Shown here: positions 33,674 to 41,833 of the stretch, one piece after another
Layout: each line of letters begins with the position of its first letter
Position numbering within the stretch: position 1 is the stretch's first letter
Notes under the pieces: generated by a model
Databases searched by the model: none
Told to the model about the DNA's origin: nothing
Seen by the model: the letters and a program-made list of their open reading frames with translations, nothing else
Assembly: GCA_017631855.1 (NCBI GenBank)
Contig: JAGBSP010000044.1
Span: 1 to 64,000 of the forward strand
Length of the DNA stretch: 64,000 nucleotides
Direction: 5' to 3'
From: Clostridia bacterium
GTDB lineage: Bacteria > Bacillota > Clostridia > Oscillospirales > CAG-272
Made by a program: the position numbers and the translations under genes

Positions 33674-34371
33674 GTAAATGGCAGAATTTTATCAAAGGAA
33701 TCATTCGTGAAAACCCCGTGCTTGTGCTTCTGCTTGGCACCTGTCCGACACTGGCGGTGACCTCGTCTGCCGTCAACGCGCTCGGTATGGGCGTGGCGGC
33801 GACCGTCGTGCTTCTTTGCTCGAATATGGCGATCTCGGCACTCCGCAAGGTCATTCCCGACAAGGTGCGAATTCCTTGTTATATCGTGCTGATCGCGGGC
33901 TTTGTGACGATGGTGGAAATGCTGATGCACGCGTTTACCCCTGAGCTTTACGAGTCGCTCGGTATCTTCCTTTCGCTCATCGTCGTCAACTGTATTATTC
34001 TCGGCAGAGCCGAAATGTACGCAAGTAAAAATACCGTGCTTGACTCGGCAATTGATGCCGTCGGTATGGGAATTGGCTTTATGATGGCGCTCTTTGCGAT
34101 GGCGACCATCCGTGAAATCTTTGGAAATGGAACCTTCTTCGGACTTGAAATTCCGTTCCTCTCCGAAAATCCAATTTCGATTCTCGCACTGGCACCCGGC
34201 GGATTTTTCGTCTTTGGATGCCTGATTGCACTGGTCAACAAGCTGACGAAGGGCAAGGCAAGAGGTAGTAAGGAGTTCGGCTGCTCGGGTTGCCCCTCGG
34301 CATATCTTTGCGGTAAGCAGGGCGAATGTGCCTCTGCTGAGCAAACGAAAACGAAGGGAGGAGAAGAATAA
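33670..34371 (+). CDS. rnfE: Rnf complex subunit E
   Basis: Integral membrane subunit, homologous to NqrD and RnfA, with six predicted helices and half of the membrane 2Fe-2S site (Cys in GTCPTLAVT near residue 25 and in VVNCIILGRAE near 108). Unusually, a C-terminal cytosolic or periplasmic tail holds four more cysteines (CSGCPSAYLCGKQGEC, CX2CX5CX5C) before a charged end. The start is GTG 33670, overlapping rnfG by four bases. Confidence 0.94.
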   Translation: MSKWQNFIKGIIRENPVLVLLLGTCPTLAVTSSAVNALGMGVAATVVLLCSNMAISALRKVIPDKVRIPCYIVLIAGFVTMVEMLMHAFTPELYESLGIFLSLIVVNCIILGRAEMYASKNTVLDSAIDAVGMGIGFMMALFAMATIREIFGNGTFFGLEIPFLSENPISILALAPGGFFVFGCLIALVNKLTKGKARGSKEFGCSGCPSAYLCGKQGECASAEQTKTKGGEE

Positions 34372-34970
34372 TGGAAACCTTAAAGGGATTTATCATCATT
34401 CTGATGACCTCGGTGCTCGTCAACAACTACGTTCTCTCCCGCTTCCTCGGAATCTGTCCCTTCCTTGGCGTTTCGAAAAAGCTCAATCAAGCGACGGGAA
34501 TGGGTGCGGCGGTCATCTTCGTGATGCTGATGGCAACGGCGGCAACCTGGCCGATCCAGACCTATCTTCTCGATCGATTTGAAATCGGATATCTCAGAAC
34601 GATCGTCTTTATCCTTGTGATTGCGGCGCTCGTTCAGCTCGTTGAGATTGTTCTCAAAAAATATCTTCCCGCGCTTCACGCATCGCTTGGCATCTATCTG
34701 CCGCTGATCACGACCAACTGTGCCGTGCTCGGCGTGACCATCAACAACATCAACGACGGTTACAATTTCGCTGAGTCGATGGTCAATTCGCTTGGCGCAG
34801 GTCTTGGATTTTTGCTTGCGATGGTTCTCTTTGCGGGGGTTCGGTCGCGCTTGGAGAGCGCAAATCCCCCGAAATCCTTTGAGGGACTTCCCATCACCCT
34901 CGTGTCTGCTGCGATCGTCGCGCTGTCCTTCTTTGGATTTGCGGGACTCGTGGAAGGGCTCTTTGCCTAA
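34371..34970 (+). CDS. rnfA: Rnf complex subunit A
   Basis: Six-helix membrane subunit paired with RnfE, sharing the 2Fe-2S centre through Cys in SRFLGICPFLGVS near residue 25 and TTNCAVLGV near 115. The 199-aa length is typical. ATG 34371 shares one base with the rnfE stop (TAATG), behind GGAGGAGA. Confidence 0.96.
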   Translation: METLKGFIIILMTSVLVNNYVLSRFLGICPFLGVSKKLNQATGMGAAVIFVMLMATAATWPIQTYLLDRFEIGYLRTIVFILVIAALVQLVEIVLKKYLPALHASLGIYLPLITTNCAVLGVTINNINDGYNFAESMVNSLGAGLGFLLAMVLFAGVRSRLESANPPKSFEGLPITLVSAAIVALSFFGFAGLVEGLFA

Positions 34971-34982
34971 GGAGGGACGTGT

Positions 34983-35828
34983 ATGAATGAGATTTTAATT
35001 GCGGCACTCGTCGTCGGAGGCATCGGTGCGATTTGTGCAGTGATGCTGATTGCGGCGTCGAAGTTTTTTGCCGTAAAGGAAGATGAAACGGTCGGAAGGC
35101 TTCGTGAGTGTCTGCCGGGCGCCAACTGCGGCGCGTGCGGCTATGCGGGCTGCGACGGCTATGCAAAGGCGCTCGCCGAGGGCGGTGTCAAAACCAATCT
35201 TTGTACGCCGGGGGCAGATGCTACGGCGAAGCAGCTCGCCGAAATTCTCGGTGTCGAAGCCGAAGAGGTTGTAGAGCAGGTGGCGGTGATTCACTGCTAC
35301 GGTGACTGCAACCATACGGCGAAAAAGATGGAGTACGAGGGCATTGAGAGCTGTGCGGCGGCAAAGACGCTGTACGGCGGTGCGGGACTTTGCTCCTTTG
35401 GCTGTATCGGTCTTGGCGATTGCGTTTCGGTTTGTCCGAACCAAGCGATCTGCATTGAAAATGGAATGGCGCATATCGATACGCGTCTTTGCATCGGTTG
35501 CGGACTTTGTGCCAAAACTTGTCCGCGCGGTATTATTGAGCTGATGGCGGACGTTGAGAGAGTCCTTGTGACCTGCAACAGCCGTGACAAGGGTGCGGTG
35601 GCGCGCAAAGCGTGCTCGAATGCTTGTATGGGATGCAAGAAATGCGAGAAGAGCTGTCCCTCGGGTGCGATCAAGGTGGTGGACAACCTCGCGGTGATCG
35701 ATTACGAGCTTTGCGACAATTGCGGCAGCTGTGCGAAGGTTTGTCCCGTGGGATGTATTCTCGTGTCGGATTTTTCGGGAATTCACCGTTATGAGGTAGA
35801 AAAAGAGCCGATCGCAAAGGAGAATTAA
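34983..35828 (+). CDS. rnfB: Rnf complex subunit B (multi-cluster ferredoxin-like)
   Basis: Electron-entry subunit that takes electrons from ferredoxin. One N-terminal membrane helix (~4-24) leads to the CLPGANCGACGYAGCDGYA cluster domain near residues 43-60. Four-Cys ferredoxin motifs follow: CIGCGLCAKTCP (~171), CMGCKKCEKSCP (~216) and CDNCGSCAKVCP (~248), plus an earlier CIGLGDCVSVCP with a changed first pair. Length is 281 aa. ATG 34983 follows AAGGAGGGACGTGT. It is the last subunit gene of the cluster. Confidence 0.95.
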   Translation: MNEILIAALVVGGIGAICAVMLIAASKFFAVKEDETVGRLRECLPGANCGACGYAGCDGYAKALAEGGVKTNLCTPGADATAKQLAEILGVEAEEVVEQVAVIHCYGDCNHTAKKMEYEGIESCAAAKTLYGGAGLCSFGCIGLGDCVSVCPNQAICIENGMAHIDTRLCIGCGLCAKTCPRGIIELMADVERVLVTCNSRDKGAVARKACSNACMGCKKCEKSCPSGAIKVVDNLAVIDYELCDNCGSCAKVCPVGCILVSDFSGIHRYEVEKEPIAKEN

Positions 35829-35829
35829 T

Positions 35830-36609
35830 ATGGCACAGCTGAAGGTGATGTCCTTTAACATGCGTTGGAGCGGTGCGAAGGATGGCATCAATTGCTTTGA
35901 AAATCGCAAGCCGAAGATTTTGGCAATGCTGGAGAGGGAGGATCCCGATCTCATTGGATTTCAGGAGATCACGCCCGAGATGCGGCGCTGGCTCGTCGAA
36001 GTGCTCGGAGACTATTTTCTGGTTGGCGGCGGCAGAACGGCGACCTATGGCGGCGAGAGCGCGTTGGTTGGCTTCAAAAAAGCGAAAATGCAGTTGATCT
36101 CTGCCGATACGGTGATGCTTTCCTCCAACCCCAAGGTTCAGGGCTCGTTTTACGAGGGAAGCGATCAGAGTCCGTGTCCGCGGTGCTATACCAAGGTCTT
36201 TTTCAAGCATGACGAGATCGACGAACCGTTTTGGTTCTACAACGTGCACACCGATCACGTCGGCGCGCTGGCAAGATTGCTTGCTTCTACGCAAATGCTT
36301 CAGGATATTAACTCCCATCAGGACAAATTCTTTCTGACGGGGGATCTCAATGCGAGCCCCGATGCGCCTGAAATTCAAATGTTTACCGCGCAAAGCAGGA
36401 TCAAGGACGCGACCGCCTTGCTCGGCGGCACCTGCCACGGCTACGGAAGACACATTCGGGAAGGAAATTTCGGATTGAATGCGAAGATCGACTATATTCT
36501 CGTTGGCGGAGAGATCGAGGTCAAGGAGGCGTCTGTCGTAACCGAAGCGCCCGAGGACGGAATTTATTATTCGGATCACTTTGCCGTGACCGCGATTGTG
36601 GAGATGTAA
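35830..36609 (+). CDS. Endonuclease/exonuclease/phosphatase (EEP) family hydrolase
   Basis: Mg-dependent phosphodiesterase-fold protein of 259 residues without a signal peptide, so cytosolic. Family motifs are SFNMRW near residue 8 (Asn), GFQEIT near 46 (catalytic Glu), YNVHTDH near 135 (His), TGDLNASPD near 170 (D-x-N) and the terminal YYSDHFAV (Asp-His pair). The substrate may be a nucleic acid, phosphoinositide-like or sugar phosphate; it cannot be assigned. The gene follows rnfB by one base with ribosome site AAAGGAG inside rnfB, so it may be cotranscribed with the Rnf genes by chance of position. Confidence 0.9.
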   Translation: MAQLKVMSFNMRWSGAKDGINCFENRKPKILAMLEREDPDLIGFQEITPEMRRWLVEVLGDYFLVGGGRTATYGGESALVGFKKAKMQLISADTVMLSSNPKVQGSFYEGSDQSPCPRCYTKVFFKHDEIDEPFWFYNVHTDHVGALARLLASTQMLQDINSHQDKFFLTGDLNASPDAPEIQMFTAQSRIKDATALLGGTCHGYGRHIREGNFGLNAKIDYILVGGEIEVKEASVVTEAPEDGIYYSDHFAVTAIVEM

Positions 36610-36620
36610 AATAAAAAAGA

Positions 36621-36646
36621 AAACGCCACCGAGCTCGGTGGCGTTT
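36621..36646. terminator. Terminator of the rnf operon
   Basis: Uninterrupted 26-base palindrome with arms AAACGCCACCGAG / CTCGGTGGCGTTT, followed by T3 more. It serves the plus-strand rnf/EEP unit and the convergent small regulator gene. Confidence 0.93.
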
Positions 36647-36648
36647 TT

Positions 36649-36885
36649 TCAATCCTCAATGTCGGTTAGCTTGGAAACTGTCGTACCTAAAGCTTCCGCA
36701 ATCTTAAAGAGCGTTTTCAAGGATGGGCAAAAATAACTGCCGGGACCCTCTAATTGAGAGATATATCCCGCGGAAAGATCGCAAGCCTCGGCAAGCTCCT
36801 CTTGCGTCATTCCTTGGAGCTTTCGATAGTATGCGATATTCAATCCGATTTTGATTAAATTCATCTTATATTGACTATCCAGCAT
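36649..36885 (-). CDS. Small XRE-family DNA-binding protein
   Basis: A 78-residue protein that is almost entirely one Cro/C1-type helix-turn-helix: IAYYRKLQGMTQEELAEA, CDLSAGYISQLE and TLFKIAEALGTTVSKL. Such stand-alone XRE proteins repress their own or divergent promoters. It is divergent from the DUF2493 gene with a 126-base AT-rich gap, so it may control both. ATG 36885 follows GAGAGGTACAAA. Confidence 0.92.
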   Translation of the reverse strand: MLDSQYKMNLIKIGLNIAYYRKLQGMTQEELAEACDLSAGYISQLEGPGSYFCPSLKTLFKIAEALGTTVSKLTDIED

Positions 36886-36916
36886 TTTGTACCTCTCAAA
36901 AAATTCTTACAAAAAT

Positions 36917-36977
36917 ATTATACCCTATTTACAAGAAAAAGATTATATGATAAAATATAAGAAAATATAGGTATAAT
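36917..36977. promoter_or_regulatory. AT-rich divergent promoter region
   Basis: TATAAT occurs on the plus strand at 36972-36977 (35 bases before the DUF2493 gene) and on the minus strand at 36922-36917 (about 32 bases before the XRE gene). No good -35 box accompanies either. The region is a run of TATAA-like repeats, so the calls are tentative. Confidence 0.45.
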
Positions 36978-37011
36978 ATAAGGTTTTATAAGAAACAGAT
37001 AGGAGAACAAG

Positions 37012-37359
37012 ATGAAATTGCTAATCGTAGGATCCAGAAGCATTGAACGTTTTGATTTGTCGGAGTATGTTCCCCCCGAAACAGAGCTCATTATCAGCGG
37101 TGGAGCAAAGGGAATGGATCGCATCGCCGAAAAGTACGCGGACGAGCATCGAATTTCCAAGTTGATCCTTCTTCCGAAATACGAGCGCTATGGAAAAGCG
37201 GCACCTATTAAGCGTAATGAACAGATGGTGGAGATTGCAGATATGGTTTTGGTCGTATGGGACGGAAGCTCCAAGGGAACACGGGCTACTGCCGAATATG
37301 CCAAAAAGAAAAATAAGCCGCTCACACTTCTCGTGGTATCGCCCACGGAAAAAGCTTGA
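37012..37359 (+). CDS. DUF2493 / SLOG-family nucleotide-binding-fold protein
   Basis: A 115-residue Rossmann-like protein of the SLOG superfamily (YspA/DprA/TIR-associated fold). Visible motifs are the N-terminal LLIVGSRSI, the middle ELIISGGAKGMDRIAEKYA (the GGAxG-D ligand-binding loop) and the third strand MVLVVWDGSSKGT. Relatives are thought to sense nucleotide or nucleotide-sugar ligands and occur in plasmids, phages and conflict systems. Here only an XRE gene is adjacent. ATG 37012 follows ATAGGAGAACAAG. Confidence 0.85.
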   Translation: MKLLIVGSRSIERFDLSEYVPPETELIISGGAKGMDRIAEKYADEHRISKLILLPKYERYGKAAPIKRNEQMVEIADMVLVVWDGSSKGTRATAEYAKKKNKPLTLLVVSPTEKA

Positions 37360-37376
37360 AAAATTACGAAAAGAAA

Positions 37377-37404
37377 AGGGAAAACCACAAGTGGGGTTTT
37401 CCCT
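37377..37404 (+). terminator. Terminator of the DUF2493 gene
   Basis: 10-bp stem AGGGAAAACC / GGTTTTCCCT with an 8-base loop and CTTTAT after it. Confidence 0.75.
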
Positions 37405-37405
37405 C

Positions 37406-37605
37406 TTTATGTTTGCTATGCAAACATAAATTCACCCTTTCGGGCGCTTATGAACGATGGGGTGTTTCGCCCGTTGCGACGGGCGACCAACGCCACACGG
37501 CGTTGGATCCGTGCCGCCTTTTGAAAAAGGCGGGCGAAAACTTTTACACTTTTTTGTTTGTGCTGTTTTCTTTTGGGTACTTTTCTTTTTCAAAAGAAAA
37601 GTACC
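37406..37605. repeat. Array of five consecutive palindromes, the last a copy of the interspersed repeat
   Basis: After the terminator come, in order: TTTATGTTTGC / GCAAACATAAA (37406-37430), TCGCCCGT / ACGGGCGA (37467-37486), CCAACGCC / GGCGTTGG (37487-37506), CCGCCTTTT / AAAAGGCGG (37513-37532) and GGTACTTTTCTTTT / AAAAGAAAAGTACC (37576-37605, 2-base loop). The last matches the 22665-22696 and 1-192 family and runs into the 3' end of the convergent amidase gene, where it supplies the final codons and the stop. No gene lies in the array. Confidence 0.78.
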
Positions 37606-38162
37606 AATTCCTCTCCGTTCAGTAACTTTTCAAAACTCTCATCACTATCAAATTCAATGCGTGCGCCTTCGATATGCAGGACGCGGAGGGAGGCGTAGTT
37701 GTAGGTAGAGAGCGGGCGGTCGAGGGCATCGTCGGATTGTGCGCAAACGAGCACGTCATTGTCGGTAAAGCCCGAGATGATCAGCGTGTGATAGAATCTT
37801 CCTTCCTCGTTGGCAAGCTGAATGACGTCGCCGAGCTCGACGTTGCGGCTCTCACGCGCGTCGGTGGCATAGGGACCGACACCGCCGTTAGCTTCGACAA
37901 ACTCTGGCGTGCCGATCAGAAAGCGGTAGAGCTCATTGACCCCCGACCACGCGGGTGCGCGGTCGTCGGGAGAGCGGTAGTACCACCCAAAGGTCGGCGT
38001 AAAATTCATCACGCCGCACCCCGCAAACAGACATTGGGAAACAAAGTTGGTGCAGTTTCCGCCCTGACCCGTAAAGTCGATAAAAAGCGGATTGCGCGAG
38101 AGCGCCCAGCGCTTGGCGTATTCGACGGCGCGCGTACGGTTGTATGGAACGTTCAATAACAA
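37590..38162 (-). CDS. Putative amidase-domain (Amidase_6, NlpC-like fold) protein
   Basis: A 190-residue papain-like-fold protein. The motif GGNCTNFVSQCLFAGC near residue 35-50 contains the predicted catalytic Cys, with a candidate His in FYHTLIISG near residue 128. Relatives are found in sporulating Clostridia and often as secreted or spore-associated proteins, but this one has no signal peptide. The start is TTG at 38162 (or TTG 38156) behind AGAGGAGGAAG; no ATG is available. The last codons (LVLFF and the stop) are formed by the palindromic repeat at 37576-37605, so the original C-terminus may have been altered. Confidence 0.82.
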   Translation of the reverse strand: MLLNVPYNRTRAVEYAKRWALSRNPLFIDFTGQGGNCTNFVSQCLFAGCGVMNFTPTFGWYYRSPDDRAPAWSGVNELYRFLIGTPEFVEANGGVGPYATDARESRNVELGDVIQLANEEGRFYHTLIISGFTDNDVLVCAQSDDALDRPLSTYNYASLRVLHIEGARIEFDSDESFEKLLNGEELVLFF

Positions 38163-38233
38163 AATCTTCTTCCTCCTCTCGGTGCTTTGTGTTTTCAGTA
38201 TACGTAAAAAATCAAAAAAAGTGAAAGTGCTTC

Positions 38234-38262
38234 TTGCGTTTTTCGCGGAAATATGGTATACT
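38234..38262 (+). promoter_or_regulatory. Promoter of the yhaO-yhaN operon
   Basis: TTGCGT (38234-38239), 17-base spacer, TATACT (38257-38262), about 75 bases before the yhaO ATG. Confidence 0.65.
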
Positions 38263-38337
38263 GAAAATAAGAAGAAAAGAAATGTTGGTTAGAAATAACT
38301 AACCGAAAAAATCCTTTTTTGAAAGGAGAATGCTTGT

Positions 38338-39471
38338 ATGAAGATTTTACATACGGGAGATCTGCATCTCGATAGCGCGTTTTGTGCGGAAGATGCGCAA
38401 AAAGCTGACGCGAGACGCGAGGCGCAACGCGAGCTTTTGCGTCGTGTGTTTGCTTGCGCCAAGGAAGAAGCGTGCGATCTTGTAATGATTGCGGGCGACC
38501 TCTTTGACAGCCGCACCGTGACCCCCGAAACGGCGGCACTGACCGAAAAGCTGTTGCGCGAAAGTCCTTGCCCCGTGGTCATCGCTCCGGGGAATCACGA
38601 CCCTTACGCCGAGGGTGGATTTTACCACACCTATCAAAAAAACAATTTGCCCGAGCACGTCTATCTCTTTACCTCGAGTGAGCTCCAATGCTTTGAGATC
38701 GAGGCGATCAAGACGCGCGTCTTTGGCTATGCCTTCGGCTCGTCATTTCTAACCGAATCCCCCTTAAGCGGCGCTTCGTTGCCCGAAAAAGAGGGATGGT
38801 GGCATTTGCTTTGCGCGCACGCCGACCTGACCTCTCCGATCTCGCGCACCGCTCCCGTGACCGAGGGCGATATTCTCCGAGCCGATTTTGATTACGCGGC
38901 GCTCGGACATATTCACAATCCCCCCGCCTTCTCGTCAGAGAAGATCCGATACTGCGGATTTGCCGAAGGTCGAAGTTTTGATGAGCTTGGTGAGGGCGGT
39001 GTTCTGATCGTGACCTTAGAAGAGGGGAAATCGCCTTGCATTGAACGAAAAATTCTGTCGCAGACTTGCTATGGCGTGGAGGAGCTGGATCTGAGTGCCT
39101 GCGTCGACGAGCAATCCATCGATGCGGCAATCCAAAAAACACTTCAAAATGCCGCTTCCCGAGGAGTGACCGATCTGCGACTTTACCTTGTGGGAGACGT
39201 TGACCCCGACATTCTCTCTTTTACGTTAGATAAAACTAACCAAAGAGAGAATTCGTTACGTTCGTTGGAGATGATCAACCTGACAATTCCTGTTGCCGAT
39301 GGAGAATTTCTGAAAAAAGATATGACCATCCGCGGCGCGTTCTACCGTGAACTATATCCTAAGCTGATCGACGAGGATCCCGCCGTACGTCGACGGGCGG
39401 CAAAGGCACTTCGCATCGGACTTTGCGCAATCGACGGACGAACAATTCCCACCGAGGAGGATATCGAATGA
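38338..39471 (+). CDS. YhaO/SbcD-like metallophosphoesterase (DNA repair exonuclease family)
   Basis: Calcineurin-like phosphoesterase of 377 residues that resembles the nuclease subunit of SbcCD/Mre11 complexes. The metal-binding motifs are HTGDLHLDS at residues ~5-13, AGDLFDS near 58, PGNHDPYA near 83, and the paired His motifs LLCAHADL near 160 and LGHIHNP near 190. The C-terminal ~130 residues form a capping domain. It is followed by a coiled-coil ATPase gene with a 4-base overlap (ATGA), as in the yhaO-yhaN pair of Bacillus. The two proteins probably act together on DNA ends near the membrane. Confidence 0.9.
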   Translation: MKILHTGDLHLDSAFCAEDAQKADARREAQRELLRRVFACAKEEACDLVMIAGDLFDSRTVTPETAALTEKLLRESPCPVVIAPGNHDPYAEGGFYHTYQKNNLPEHVYLFTSSELQCFEIEAIKTRVFGYAFGSSFLTESPLSGASLPEKEGWWHLLCAHADLTSPISRTAPVTEGDILRADFDYAALGHIHNPPAFSSEKIRYCGFAEGRSFDELGEGGVLIVTLEEGKSPCIERKILSQTCYGVEELDLSACVDEQSIDAAIQKTLQNAASRGVTDLRLYLVGDVDPDILSFTLDKTNQRENSLRSLEMINLTIPVADGEFLKKDMTIRGAFYRELYPKLIDEDPAVRRRAAKALRIGLCAIDGRTIPTEEDIE

Positions 39472-41696
39472 AAATTTTAGAGCTTCATATTCTCGAATTT
39501 GGCGGACTTTGTGATCGTCACATCGTTCTCTCCGATGGATTAAATATTTTTGAGGGAGAAAACGAAGCGGGAAAGAGCACGGTTTGGCTCTTTATCAAGT
39601 TTATGCTGTATGGAATGCCGCGCAAGGGACACGAGGATCGCGATCGGTCGGTCAGCTGGCGCACCCATCGTGCAAGCGGCAGTATGCGTGTGCAATATCG
39701 GGGAGAGGAATACCGTATTGAACGTAACTTTACCGAAAGCGGCAGAGTTGGTAACGATAAGCTATCGATCTACCGTCATCTGACGGGGGAACTCGTATTT
39801 GCGGGGAAGGAAGCGGGCGAGGTTTTTCTCGGTGTACCGCGCGAGGTCTTTGAGAGCACTTGCGGCATCGGACAGATGCAACTTTCCAATCTTGGCGGAA
39901 AGAAGGGCGCGGACGCTATTCGAAATCTTCTTTCGGGTGCCGACGAGACGGTAGATATTTCGCACATTGAGGCGAAGCTCGACAAGCTTCGCGTGCAGTA
40001 CCGCCACAAGAACGGCAAGGGCGGACGGCTCGGTGAGCTTGGCACAGAACTCAACGATGCGAAAAAACGCTTGGAGCGTGCACAGGATACCGAAAAAAAT
40101 CTGATCTTGCTCGAAGAAAAAATGCAAAGAAATCAAGCGCAGGCGGCACAGACTGAGGGGCGGCTCGCGTTTGTCAGTGAGCGCCTGACACAGCTCGGAA
40201 CACTCGAGCTCTTGCGCCGCTTTGAGCGGCTTCGCGCCATGGAAGCGCAGGAACGCGTGCTCGATGAGGAGATTTCCACTTTGCGTCGGCGCGCACAGAA
40301 GACCGATCGTGCGCTTTGTGAGGCGGATGTGGCAGAGCTTCGTAGTCTGGCAGATCATCTTCGTGCGGCAATTGCGCGTCAGGATGTAAGAAACGAGCAA
40401 AAAGTCCGTCTTTTGGCGCGTAAGTCTTACGACGAAGCTGACGCTGAGATCGCTGAAATGCTCGAACGTGAGGGCGGTGCAGCGTCTGTTCTGAAAAAAA
40501 TGAAACAGCTTTCTCGCAGAACGGGACTGACCGTCGGCGCAGGCGTTGCTATTATCGCACTCAGTGCGGTAGGATTTTTTCTGCATCCGCTTGTGGCACT
40601 TTCCGCACTCCTTGGAGTGGCGCTGTGTATTGTGGGTGTGATTGCGGGAGTAGAACGGAAAAAGATCTCATCCTCCTTCGGACAAACGCCCGACACGCTG
40701 GAAGCTTATTTGATACGCTGTACTGCGGCGCTGGATGCAAAACGCGAGATGATACGAGAAAGCACCGAAATCGAGGCGGCGCTCAGCGCGGCCGAAACGC
40801 TCGTGCGCGAGATCACCGAACAGCTTCGCACGGCGCTTCTGCGAACTCTTCCCGAGGCTGAGGTCCTTCCCAACGCTACGGCGGCGGAGATGGAAATGAC
40901 GAGAATTTCGGCGTTTTTGCGAGAGCAAAGCGGACTTTGTGCCAAAAAAGCGGCACTGACACAGTCGATCTCCAATGAACGCGAGGGGCTTTCACAATAT
41001 GACGAAGCGGCGCTGAGGGAGAGTCTGACGCTCGATCTATCAGAGCTTTCAGGACTTGACCCCGTGCGGTTGGAAACTGAACGAAGATTTCTAAAAATGC
41101 AGACGCAGACGCTGGCAGACAGCTTCCAAGCCTCGCAGATTGAGCTGATTTCCGCCAAGGCGAATGCCCAATCCCCTATGGCAATTGCCGATCAAGTAGC
41201 GATACTGAGCGCCAAATACGAGCGCGCGGACGAGTATTATCAAACGCTGGAGTTGACGCTTGGCGCACTCTCCGCTGCTGCCGAAACGATGAGCGGCAAC
41301 GTCACACCTGCACTCGGTCGCAGAGCGGGCGAGATGATGTCCTATATCAGCGCGGGGCGTTACGAAACGCTGACAGCGGGCGCGGACTACACTCCGTCCC
41401 TGCTCGACGAGAGCCGGTTGACCGTTCCGGCAGACCTGCTTAGCGCGGGAACGAGCGACGCGGCGTACTTGAGTCTTCGCATTGCTCTTGCGATGCAGCT
41501 CTTTTCCGAGGAGCTCCCGCCGCTGATGCTTGATGACGCACTCTGTCAGATCGACGATCGTCGCATCGTACGCATCCTGACACTGCTTGCAAGGCTCGGC
41601 GAGCAGGATCTGCAGTGTCTGCTATTTACCTGCCATCAGCGAGAAGCGATCGTTTGTGAGAGAGAAATGCTTCCATATACGAAACATTCGCTATAA
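39468..41696 (+). CDS. YhaN-like membrane-associated SbcC/Rad50-type ATPase
   Basis: A 742-residue AAA-type ATPase with the Rad50/SbcC plan. The N-terminal Walker A is GENEAGKST near residues 30-38, followed by the Q-loop region and long coiled-coil arms (~200-330 and ~410-620, charged heptads). The C-terminal signature/Walker B is LMLDDALCQID near 685. Unlike SbcC, the apex of the coiled coil holds two hydrophobic helices near residues 350-395 (VAIIALSAVGFFL and LSALLGVALCIVGVIAG) in place of a zinc hook, the hallmark of YhaN. This would anchor the complex to the membrane. The start at 39468 overlaps the yhaO stop. Confidence 0.88.
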   Translation: MKILELHILEFGGLCDRHIVLSDGLNIFEGENEAGKSTVWLFIKFMLYGMPRKGHEDRDRSVSWRTHRASGSMRVQYRGEEYRIERNFTESGRVGNDKLSIYRHLTGELVFAGKEAGEVFLGVPREVFESTCGIGQMQLSNLGGKKGADAIRNLLSGADETVDISHIEAKLDKLRVQYRHKNGKGGRLGELGTELNDAKKRLERAQDTEKNLILLEEKMQRNQAQAAQTEGRLAFVSERLTQLGTLELLRRFERLRAMEAQERVLDEEISTLRRRAQKTDRALCEADVAELRSLADHLRAAIARQDVRNEQKVRLLARKSYDEADAEIAEMLEREGGAASVLKKMKQLSRRTGLTVGAGVAIIALSAVGFFLHPLVALSALLGVALCIVGVIAGVERKKISSSFGQTPDTLEAYLIRCTAALDAKREMIRESTEIEAALSAAETLVREITEQLRTALLRTLPEAEVLPNATAAEMEMTRISAFLREQSGLCAKKAALTQSISNEREGLSQYDEAALRESLTLDLSELSGLDPVRLETERRFLKMQTQTLADSFQASQIELISAKANAQSPMAIADQVAILSAKYERADEYYQTLELTLGALSAAAETMSGNVTPALGRRAGEMMSYISAGRYETLTAGADYTPSLLDESRLTVPADLLSAGTSDAAYLSLRIALAMQLFSEELPPLMLDDALCQIDDRRIVRILTLLARLGEQDLQCLLFTCHQREAIVCEREMLPYTKHSL

Positions 41697-41702
41697 ATAG
41701 GT

Positions 41703-41754
41703 AAATTCACCCAAGAAAAAACTTGAATTTTGGTGAAATTGCCCCAAGAAAAAA
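41703..41754. repeat. Two direct 19-bp repeats upstream of the carD-like gene
   Basis: AAATTCACCCAAGAAAAAA at 41703-41721 recurs as AAATTGCCCCAAGAAAAAA at 41736-41754 (17 of 19 bases equal, 33-base period, about three helical turns). An inverted relative, CCTTGGGCAA, lies at 41796-41805, just before the ribosome site. This arrangement suggests binding sites for a regulator of the downstream gene. Confidence 0.6.
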
Positions 41755-41833
41755 ATCAAAAAATATGGTAAAATATAAGTAGTTTCAAAGAGATCCCTTG
41801 GGCAACACCAAAAAAAGAAATAGGAGGACGGAT

